Positions 56,010 through 64,000 of a stretch of 64,000 nucleotides of DNA are shown here, in pieces (within the stretch, counting starts at the first letter, position 1; each line of letters opens with the position of its first letter). The notes below the pieces were generated by a model that did not search any database, was not told the DNA's origin, and was given only the letters and a program-made list of their open reading frames with translations. This DNA is from Perca fluviatilis (Eukaryota; Chordata; Actinopteri; Perciformes; Percidae), in the NCBI RefSeq assembly GCF_010015445.1, contig NC_053121.1, forward strand, positions 29,707,934 through 29,771,933, given 5' to 3'. The position numbers and the translations under genes were made by a program.

Positions 56010-57445
56010 TTGCTATCATTTAGCAATGCAGCAGCGCAGCAATGCATACAATGACAACTTTTTTGTTTTTGTTGTTTTTTTACGGTCAGTGAATAGCACT
56101 GAGTGAAAGTCAACGTTTTCTTTATATCTAGTGACAGTGATCATGTCGTTAGTTCAGATAAGTACCGGTAAACTATCTAGATCTAGAAATAGAAGGTATC
56201 ATGCTAGCTATGGGCTAACTTGCCAGTCCCACCTGTGAAATCCCACATACACACATTTCAGGCAGAATCATGGTCCCCTTCAAGCCAAGCCGTTGGCCTA
56301 GCCTGCTAACGTTAGCAATTGTCGGCATAGCGTTAGCTAGCTGTCTAAACTTGTGAAAAGCCGAACAACATCCCTGTCCAAGCTGTGTTTCACTTTCCCT
56401 CCAATATTATTATTATTATAAACCTAATAAAGACACCTGGACTCGGTCGAGACCAAAAGCCATATTCGGCAAGACCAGTGGCAGAGACTGAGACGGGCTT
56501 TGGTCTGTCATCTTCCCAACGGAACACAGAGCATTGTGGGGGACAGGAGAATCATTGCAAACTGCTGTAAAATAGTACCTACTTTTTCATATTGTATTCC
56601 GTTTTGTGATACCCCAACAACATCAAATACAACGGATAACAGTTTAAATGTTGATTACCAACAAGCAAATTGCGCAAATTCGTTGGAAAATAAACCCTGC
56701 AACATGGGCTTTAATTTTACTTACACATTGTCCTGGTTACACATAATGATCGTGGTCTTTTTAGTCATTGGTTTTATTGTAAACTAATACTTTACTCATT
56801 ACATTGTTTATGGAAAGAAGTTATATATGGTTGCCACATCCAGCTTTGTTTTTTTCCAGTTATTAGTTTTGTCATTAAAATGTCATTAGTAAAATAGTTT
56901 TTGCTTCTTTAGTAGTTTCTGGGTTATGTTGTAGATATTATTTGCTAAGTGAACTGTAGGAAGATGGGAGAAATGCATACACTGTAAATCCCGACTACAG
57001 CCAGAGTTGCTAGCAGAGCTTGTCTACGGATACAACTTTTAGCTAGTCTTCAAAGATCTTTTATAATAAGTACAAAATAAATAAATCTTATTTGTCAAAG
57101 CAGTGATACTTCTTTTGGCCCTTGGATCATTCAAAATGTAGCCTATCACTTGTTATTTTGGCTATTATTTTGAAAAACATTCAGTTGATTGTATCATTTC
57201 TTGGGTGAATCTGCATTCTGAAGGTCAGGGCTAGAGCTGTAGGGGCATCGTGAAGCATTCAAGGGATGATGTGAATTCACACTGATGTCTCAAATACATT
57301 CCTGTGACCGCAGACATAGCTTGGCTGCAGCTGGCACTTCAGATCCTTTGCAAAGACAACAGCAGCACATCCCCCACCACCCTGAACCAACTTGTTAGAC
57401 CATGCCCTTGGGTTTCTTTACCCTTTTATTATTATTTTTTTGACA
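56010..57445. other. elovl6 intron, no recognised feature
   Basis: Contains GCTAACGTTAGC-type words near 56300 and a frame at 56500-56787 with a hydrophobic C-terminus but no recognisable family. No support for a gene. Confidence 0.35.
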
Positions 57446-57453
57446 GTGTAATC

Positions 57454-58907
57454 CAGGGGCGTTTCTAGGACTGGAGGAGGTTGGAGGCTTAGCCCAGACC
57501 CATTTAAATGAACTGAATGCAATGCAAAATGGCGATTGCTCAGCTTGTTTATAGCCAGTGTATGTTCTTTTCAGCTGCCCACTTTGTAGATGTTAGTTAG
57601 ATGGCACTAACATTTGGCCTAATCATAATTGGCCTGGCAACCCAAAGGCCAGGGTTTTATTTCCAGATTTGTGTGGTGACTTATGATGCAACATTTTGAG
57701 CATTAAACACTTAATTTCCTGCATTATGGTGAATTTTTATGCACCTATTTCTACCTTTTTCTGCATCAATTTATGCTGAAAATATATTTATGTAAAGGGA
57801 AACATAGATTACAATCCAAATATAAAAAGGAATATATTGCATTAAAGCTCTCAGGCATTCTGTATTGCTTTCAACTATTTATTCTCCTGTAGATCGACTT
57901 TTCTAATTATATCTGAGCCAGCACACATTTAGCCTAGGCATAATTTACTCCTCCCTCCTCTTTTCCGTCTTTTGTTTGGGAAGTAACCTCCTTAAATATG
58001 CAAATGGCAATTATTCACCTCAATGATACATTAATTCATTCATTGATAAACCCCTGGACTGTAATATTTCAGATGTGTTTGAGCAAGATTTCTGCTCATT
58101 TTCAAAACTTTGTGCACATTCAAAATATATTCCATCTGTGCTCTCTGAGATTTGGAGGAGTCGTGATATTTTATGAAAAATAAAGTTTTATAATTAATAA
58201 AAAATATAATATAACAAGAATAAAGTCACAATATTTCAGAAAATAATCTACCTGCACCATAGTCTGCTGTGCATTACGCGATTGCTCTGCTGGTTCGGTA
58301 GATCTCAGACCTCCTGACAGACCCAGAGCCCCGTTTGAGTCTCTGGTCTCCGAATGAGAGAAAGTTCAGGGAAGTGGCTGGACCGGTGTCGCGTTTGTGC
58401 TCCGTGTATTCCTGCCGCAGCATGCCCACAACAGAATGTCCATTATAAACCTGAAGCTGCACACACCACGGAAGCCGCGCTGCTCATCTCTATTTTTACA
58501 GCGACAGTGGACACTAAGCGACGCACGGGTCTGCTTCAGAGCTCCGTGTGTTTTGAGTCTGAACCATAGACTGTAAATGTTACGTCACAGGAACTTCAAA
58601 CTAAATCATTAGTATTGCGCTCCTAAAAATGTATTGGACTGATTTGGCTATGATTCTTCCGAAAATTACACCTTTCACAGCTTTCCTCACTTAGAGACGT
58701 TTGCCAGGTGATGGCAACAAATACGGCATAATGGTTGGACCCCGTACGTAGCCGGCTGTTCTATATCGCCTCGGAAAAATAAACTGGACAAAGTTACAGT
58801 TCTACCATGAGTTCTACAAAAAAAATATTAAGAACTGAGAGATCCGGGGCTATTCATAAAATATTCGGGGCTGTAGCCGGGGATGCCCAGGCCTAACGAC
58901 GCCTCTG
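57454..58907. mobile_element. hAT-like non-autonomous element, 1454 bp, near-perfect 8-bp target duplication
   Basis: The left end CAGGGGCGTTTCTAGGACTG pairs with a right end whose reverse complement starts CAGAGGCGTCGTTAGGCC. The flanks GTGTAATC (57446-57453) and GTGTAGTC (58908-58915) match at seven of eight positions. CAGxGGCG ends with an 8-bp duplication fit hAT. No transposase motif was recognised in the interior frames, including 58354-58569. Confidence 0.8.
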
Positions 58908-58982
58908 GTGTAGTCCATCTTTTAAGCATAACGCAGTAGGCCATGCACATCGTAAACCTCTGGCTTAGTCTACTTGTATAAG

Positions 58983-59021
58983 ATGATGATGATGATGATG
59001 ATGATGAGGATGATGATGATG
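58983..59021. repeat. GAT trinucleotide microsatellite
   Basis: About thirteen GAT units with one interruption. Confidence 0.95.
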
Positions 59022-59419
59022 GAACGTGGAGAACAAGACAGAAAATTCATCCTAATCTTTGTACTCGGGCTGGATCATAAAAAAAACAGATTGCAACAAT
59101 CATTGAGGTAGTTTTTAATACTGACATTACCTTTTGTTCTGATATTGGCTTACCTGCAGAAATCCATAGATAAGACATGAGAAACAAAGACATAATAAGG
59201 GCACATTATCTTCCAAAATAATAACATGATTGAAAGCCTTGGTCAGTTTAGAAAACCTTTTTAATGAACTGGTATATTTCAGAGGGTGTGTATTGTAAGT
59301 AAGGTCTTTTAGTGAAAGTTAAAGAAGGTGGTTGAGGATATGATTGCTGGAGTTTAAGTTTACCAACTTGCAGAGCCTTCGCACTTTAAGCTTATTACGT
59401 GGTGACATCAGTTTTGGCT

Positions 59420-60064
59420 CGCACACCCTCGCGCCTGGGACACTATGACGAGCATAAACCTAGCTTAGTAAAGAGGAGAGCCATTAAAGCATTTTTGAAA
59501 ACAACTAAGATGGTTGCAGCTGATGTGGAACTTTCTGTTTTTAAAGTACTATTTTCAATAGTTTGATGGCAAAAATGGCAACACTTGTTCACAGACATTT
59601 GATTGGATCTACCCAGAGCCACTCTGGATCTGCCATAACCAATCGCTAACGTTTGGTTGTGACGTCGGCTTAGCATCGCTAGCGTTTGCCTTAGCCAACT
59701 CCTTCACCACTAACGGAGTGAGCTGGAAAATCAAACTTTCCCAAACCCCGTGGGGAGGAGGGCCACAACATCATGGACATCAACAAAACCGCAAAGATTG
59801 TTCTTGCTCTGGCTTTAACTTCTAGATATTCGGCAGCGTTGCCACAACGGACCGAATGGCTTCACTCGCATCTTTCTCGGCCGCCACTCAAACTAGCATA
59901 CAACCTCAACGTCATCGTTCTCAGTCACTCCCTCTGTTCGCTGATTGGACCGGTTAAGATTTGGCCGGAGAAAACCCAAGAATATACCGCAAACCCAGAC
60001 GGAGTACTGAAGGAAAATGAAAATTGAGCGGAAGTATGTAGGAGGGCGGAGCCAGGCTAGTTAA
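59420..60064. mobile_element. Possible dispersed DNA element with a GC-rich interior
   Basis: The block is more GC-rich than the surrounding intron. It contains GGGAGGAGGGCCACAACATC and ends in GGAGGGCGGAGCCAGGCTAG, wording common to repeated elements in fish. The palindrome GATCTACCCAGAGCCACTC/TGGATCTGCC lies near 59607. Frames at 59443-59676 (-) and 59773-60027 (+) have no recognisable domain. No ends or target duplication were fixed. Confidence 0.3.
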
Positions 60065-61315
60065 TAATGCCCCTTGGAACTCGAAAATAAACTAAGAGGT
60101 TCCAGAATGATTTGCATTTGCAATTTAGTCTGCCGTTTACCAGACTATAATCACAACTCGGGCCATACATCACTCTGACATTTGGCCTTTCAGTTTTGAT
60201 GGCAGGACATTATAGGGGAATGCTAAGATTGTTGCTCCTCTCCAGCCCAACCGGCCTCACTACAGTATGTGAGCCACTGTGGTTTATTTGTTGGCTCTGT
60301 TCTCCCCTCCTTCGTGTGAAGTTGAGAAACAGTGATGCCATTCTGCAGTCCAACCGTGTTGTCATTCTCTGAAAGCTACTTCTTTCGACTTTGACTGGAA
60401 TGCTTTGTCCTTTGTTTTGTGGAGGTGGCCTAAATCAGTTTGTGGGCTTCCTGCAAGAACAGAAAAGTGGCATCTTTCACTTTCAGAATACTGACGCACA
60501 ATGAAGTCTATTATGTTAAACAACTAACACAGTTATTGTACTTTTGTTCCTGTCTCTGTTGACCTTCCTTGTTGTTGGTTACTATTGATAGCAATAGTTT
60601 AGGATTCACATTCTGAGCATCATTTTCCTTTTCAGAGATAAACAGCTGAGGAACAAAAGGGAGTCGATCAACTCTGAGCGATAATAATGTAATTTCTTGA
60701 AATGTACAGCTTTTCATATTTGAAATTTATTGGAAAGACAGGTGGGAAGTAGGGGTGCCCCAAGCCAATCTGCAGGATTGTTATCAAGCAGATCTTGATA
60801 TTTTTTTTAATCAGTTGGTATTGGCTAAAATATGACTGTTAATTGATATTCAGCTTAACATGACTTACTCTCTTACAGTATATGGCTGCCACAACAACAA
60901 TATTACAAACTAGAACCTAAAAAATGACTACCAGGTTGAGTAAATGTTTTTTGTGACACAGGCTCAACCAAAACAGAACACTAACGAAATTTTTGTCCAC
61001 TCCCTGCATATTACACAGCCACATTTCAAGTTTTTTTTTTTTTTTTTAAGTGGCTAAGAAAACCGCACACTTTTTTCTCTCGCTTTTGTGCCTGGCTACA
61101 CACCTGATCAGCAAAACAAAGTGCTGTTGTTGCTGTGTACTGTTCAAGTTGCAAAACAGAATAGATTGCTGTTTCCAGGTTGCATATGTCACACTTCTAT
61201 GAGAAATGTTTGCATTTGTAGTGTGGGTTGTGCACAGAGCATTTGAGTTGTATACCAGTGTGCTACTGGTCCTATCCCGAGGGAAGCGTGGAAATGATGC
61301 TGCCTGTGGACATGT
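60065..61315. other. elovl6 intron, with one hAT-like end
   Basis: Near 60749 TAGGGGTGCCCCAAGCCAATC resembles the left end of a fish hAT-like MITE, without a located partner end. A T-run lies near 61030-61048. Nothing else was recognised. Confidence 0.35.
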
Positions 61316-61323
61316 ACATTTAC

Positions 61324-62353
61324 TAGGGGTGTAAACAGTTAATCGACTATCGATTAATTGTCGTTAAGAATTTACTCGATTTAAATTAATTGTCGGCTAA
61401 CTGAACATTGCAATCTAAGACAGTTTTCCACAGGACGTAGGCCTAATTGAACGTAACGCGAGATTCTCGCGGCCGGCGAGAGACCCGACACAAACTTGAG
61501 GCGGTCAAAACGGAGCGGAGTGTGGGAGCTTTTCAAATTAATTAATGATGACAAAGACGCCCAATGTAAACTCTGCGGTACTACGTTTAAGTTCAGCAGC
61601 TCTACGAGTTCGCTAAGATACAACCTTCATAACTTGCACGCAGCCATGTTGCAGGGAGGAAGTCTGTCGCCTTCACAACCTACAATCGCTGCTGTGGTGG
61701 GAAGGCGAGTCTGACCACAGGAAAGCGGAGGGCATTACTCAGAGGATTTGCGGCATGATCGAAAAAGATAGGATGCTAATTAGCACCACTGACGGTGAGG
61801 GATTTCGGGAGTTATTACACTACATGGAGCCAGGATATAATATCCCTTCTCGAGCGACCATTACTACCCACTTGGAAGCACGCTACAAAAAGAAGAAGGC
61901 TGAGCTAAAAACACAGTTAGCTGCGGCTAATGTGGCTCTGACGACGGATTGTTGGACGGCACTGACTACAGAGAGCTACATAACAATCACTTGCCACTAC
62001 ATTGGAAACGACTGTCAGGTAAAGTCAGCAGTGCTTCTCACGTTAGAGAGACCTACAGCTGATAATTTAGCTGACAAACTCAACCAGGCTGTGCATAATT
62101 TATTTTGTTAAACTACATAAATGCAATTATCTGTACCGTATCCCAACTGGTACAATAAAACATCAACTGAGCAATATAACATGCATTTGTATTCAGTATA
62201 TAAGCAATATTTTGCTTTTTATGTTAAAGACACTATTGATACCGTCAGAGATTTACATTCTCAGGAAAAAAGCCGCGTATCAGTTAATCGTTAATCGATC
62301 GATAAAGTCAGTCAACTAATGATTAATGAATTAATCGATAATTTGCATCCCTA
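61324..62353 (+). mobile_element. hAT transposon deletion derivative, 1030 bp, perfect 8-bp target duplication
   Basis: The element begins TAGGGGTGTAAACAGTTAATCG and ends with the reverse complement of TAGGGATGCAAATTATCG. It is flanked by identical ACATTTAC (61316-61323 and 62354-62361). Both ends carry repeated TTAATCGAT words. Unlike the other hAT-like copies here it retains part of a transposase gene (next entry) but lacks the catalytic C-terminal half and the dimerisation domain, so it is an internally deleted copy. The intact duplication and legible coding sequence suggest it is the youngest hAT insertion in the window. Confidence 0.92.
61490..62111 (+). pseudogene. Truncated, frameshifted hAT transposase (BED finger and N-terminal region)
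   Basis: The first part (frame of 61496-61714) encodes SGVWELFKLI, then CKLC and a LHNLH-type histidine pair about 25 residues on, a BED zinc finger used for DNA binding in hAT transposases; the residue before LHNLH that is often His is Asn. A frameshift near 61705-61715 moves the reading to the frame of 61755-62111: RKAEGITQRICGMIEKD, then EGFRELLHYMEPGYNIPSR and ALTTDCWTALTTESYITIT. These are the standard blocks leading into the RNase-H-like domain. The frame stops after HNLFC at 62111; the rest of the catalytic domain and the hATC dimerisation domain are absent. Not functional. Resembles ZBED/Ac-type hAT proteins. Confidence 0.85.
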
Positions 62354-62361
62354 ACATTTAC

Positions 62362-62856
62362 TAATTACTTATTTTCCTTTTTGGCTAATGCTGATCCAAA
62401 CTATTCCTCTGTTCCCCTGTCCAATAGACGAAACTGTTTTTTTTAAAAGCTGCAGAATGCCCCAATCTTCTGTTGGTCCTACTCAGCATCCAGCCTGTCA
62501 AGTCAGACCACCTGCACTTTGTAATTGTGCTGAGCGCTGGGAAATGCTTTTCTTTTAGATTCTGTTGGGCCAGGTGTTCTTCAAGTTCTTCACTTCACGT
62601 TGCACAGCAGGGATCTCTGACAGGTCGATTAATACAAACAGGCATCACAGGATGGTGGGAGTTGGAACTGAATAGAAGCAATAACTGTAAACTGAAAGCT
62701 AAGCATTTAGTGACTGCTGGAGCTGGACTCAAATCATTAAATCATTACTTCAGGCATTGTTTGTGAAGTTAATACAGCTATTGTTTGTGTTCTGTACACA
62801 GAATGGTGTGCTTATTATAGTGGCGCTGCTGGGAGAGGAGCAGTTAGAGAAGCAGG
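62362..62856. other. elovl6 intron, no recognised feature
   Basis: A frame at 62473-62766 is open but has no recognisable family; no repeat end was identified. Confidence 0.35.
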
Positions 62857-64000
62857 GGTCTGTTCCAGAAAGCGTGTTTAGTGAAAACTGAGTTTTTTTT
62901 AACCCTGAGATGAGGGAAACTCTGGGTTTTCCGTTTCAGAAAGAGAGGTAACTTAACCTCAGAGTCAGTTACTATGGTAACTGAGCCTGGGAACCTAACC
63001 TGGTCGGCAGCAGCTTTCTTCTCACTCATTTCCTCATTCATTCAGTCTGTATCCGGCGCATTTTAATGCAGTTTGTTATCTGCATGAATAAAAAAACGTA
63101 TTGGTTTATGTTAGGCAGATTATAAAATGTTTTTTTCTCAAACGTCATGTCCTTTTGTCGACGATCCCGTTGATGAAAAAGCTGTATTAATTCAGAGAGT
63201 TTACATCGGGAGATGATATTGAGTCCTGACTATAGATGTTTTTTCATTTTCACATAACCGATTTGAGAGGTATTTTTTTTATCACAGTCCATTAGATATA
63301 GATACCTTATCCGTCCTCATATCACTAAAATCGACCATCGTGGACCTGCTTTAACATCCAAGCAGATTCTTTGTGTCGCGTTACGTTTTTTGCAAACGGC
63401 AGTTTTCTTTATAACAGTGTAGCGGATCATACTGTAAGCCACTGTATGCAGAGCAGTCAGAAAAGTGTGACTCGTTCTGAAACGTTTTTAAACCTTTTTG
63501 TAGTGTTCCCTGGACACAAACCAGTGAGAGACATTAAAAAGAAATAAATGATTATACGTTATAGTTCTGTTAATGATCATGGTGCTGCAGCCTCAGAATG
63601 GGATTAGTATAGTTTACTTTTTCGCCCGCAGGATTGCACCTAAATGAAATTATAGGTGTAATACAATTCCAGTTTTCACCAGTAATATAAGTTAACTGTG
63701 ATTAAATATGAAATTAATACACTGTTAATGCGTACGCATTGGCTCAAGCAGCAATTTTCTCCCACACCAATTCTCTCTCTTTTGCAGCAGCTGCCGCTGT
63801 CTTGCTTTTTTAACGAAATGCATGTTCAAAATCGCTGTTTGTGTGCATGAGTATTTTCGCCGAGCCGTTTCTTTGTGGTTGTTGCCATGGTGAATCGTAG
63901 AATCATGGCTCCATTCATGCTGCCTTTTTATAGTGGTTGTGCACGCGGGTAACCCTGAGTGAACCTACTCCGAGTTGATTGAACCAACTCAAATCAGCTG
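62857..64000. mobile_element. Left part of a further DNA transposon, cut by the window edge
   Basis: From GGTCTGTTCCAGAAAGCGTG the sequence follows a familiar fish pattern: GTTTAGTGAAAACTGAG, TTAACCCTGAGATGAGGGAA, TTTCAGAAAGAGAGGTAAC, AGTTACTATGGTAACTG. Related words (GTAACCCTGAGTGAACCTAC, CGAGTTGATTGAACC) reappear in inverted or direct form at the right edge of the window, where the other terminus is expected to begin. This suggests a PIF/Harbinger-type element, but the right end and target duplication lie outside, and no transposase motif was recognised inside. Confidence 0.45.

Larger units (their letters stand above)
46002..64000 (+). other. elovl6: elovl6 intron 1 (continues beyond the window)
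   Basis: No sequence encoding the next ELOVL6 segment (KKSFLFSALY-type first membrane helix) was recognised downstream, so the rest of the window is taken as intron 1. A first intron this long is usual for this gene. It is packed with transposon derivatives described separately. Stretches not covered by them (46002-46612, 49660-50765, 51204-55395, 56010-57445, 58916-59415, 60065-61315, 62362-62856) contain simple repeats and nothing recognisable as a gene. Confidence 0.7.

Overview
The window looks like nuclear DNA of a teleost, probably a percomorph fish. It is AT-rich and intron-rich, full of long CA/GT, CT and TA microsatellites, and carries an L2-type LINE tail plus many short hAT-like and TTAA-flanked DNA-transposon derivatives of the kind common in ray-finned fish. 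Two protein-coding genes can be supported, both on the + strand. LAYOUT. (1) 1-14.1 kb: upstream flank of pitx2 with no supported gene. It holds a 5'-truncated L2 LINE (about 1.17-2.29 kb), a palindrome-tipped repeat (2.6-3.06 kb), a perfect-TSD hAT MITE (8.70-9.34 kb), inverted-repeat elements and large microsatellites. (2) 14.1-24.2 kb: pitx2, the paired-like K50 homeodomain transcription factor. A non-coding first exon ends at 14334. A small exon (16910-16979) supplies the pitx2a N-terminus, and a separate first coding exon (20910-21093) supplies the pitx2c N-terminus. Both splice in the same phase into the shared homeodomain exons (21580-21779 and 22560-23117). Predicted products are 267 aa (a form) and 313 aa (c form). 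No exon for the mammalian b form was recognised. Two intronic blocks look like regulatory DNA. One is at 17.93-18.56 kb, with three TAATCC sites for PITX/bicoid-type homeodomains. The other is a pair of inverted FoxH1-type sites at 22337-22388 in the last intron, reminiscent of the Nodal-responsive left-side enhancer (ASE) of Pitx2. (3) 24.2-45.7 kb: intergenic DNA with microsatellites, a 0.4-kb direct duplication (33.8 and 37.5 kb) and several hAT-like MITEs. ENPEP, which lies between PITX2 and ELOVL6 in human, was not recognised here. (4) 45.7-64 kb: first coding exon of elovl6 (ATG 45919, donor after 46001), the fatty-acid elongase, followed by at least 18 kb of its first intron, which runs off the window. 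This intron is a transposon graveyard: an hAT-like copy with two different DNA transposons inserted into it (46.6-48.35 kb), a 1.45-kb hAT-like element (57.45-58.91 kb), an hAT deletion derivative that still encodes a broken BED finger and the N-terminal part of a transposase (61.32-62.35 kb), and the start of another element at the right edge. The genes do not form a pathway; their linkage reflects conserved vertebrate synteny. The most informative material is the two-promoter architecture and candidate enhancers of pitx2, and the well-dated nested transposon insertions in the elovl6 intron. No CRISPR array, rRNA or convincing tRNA was seen.
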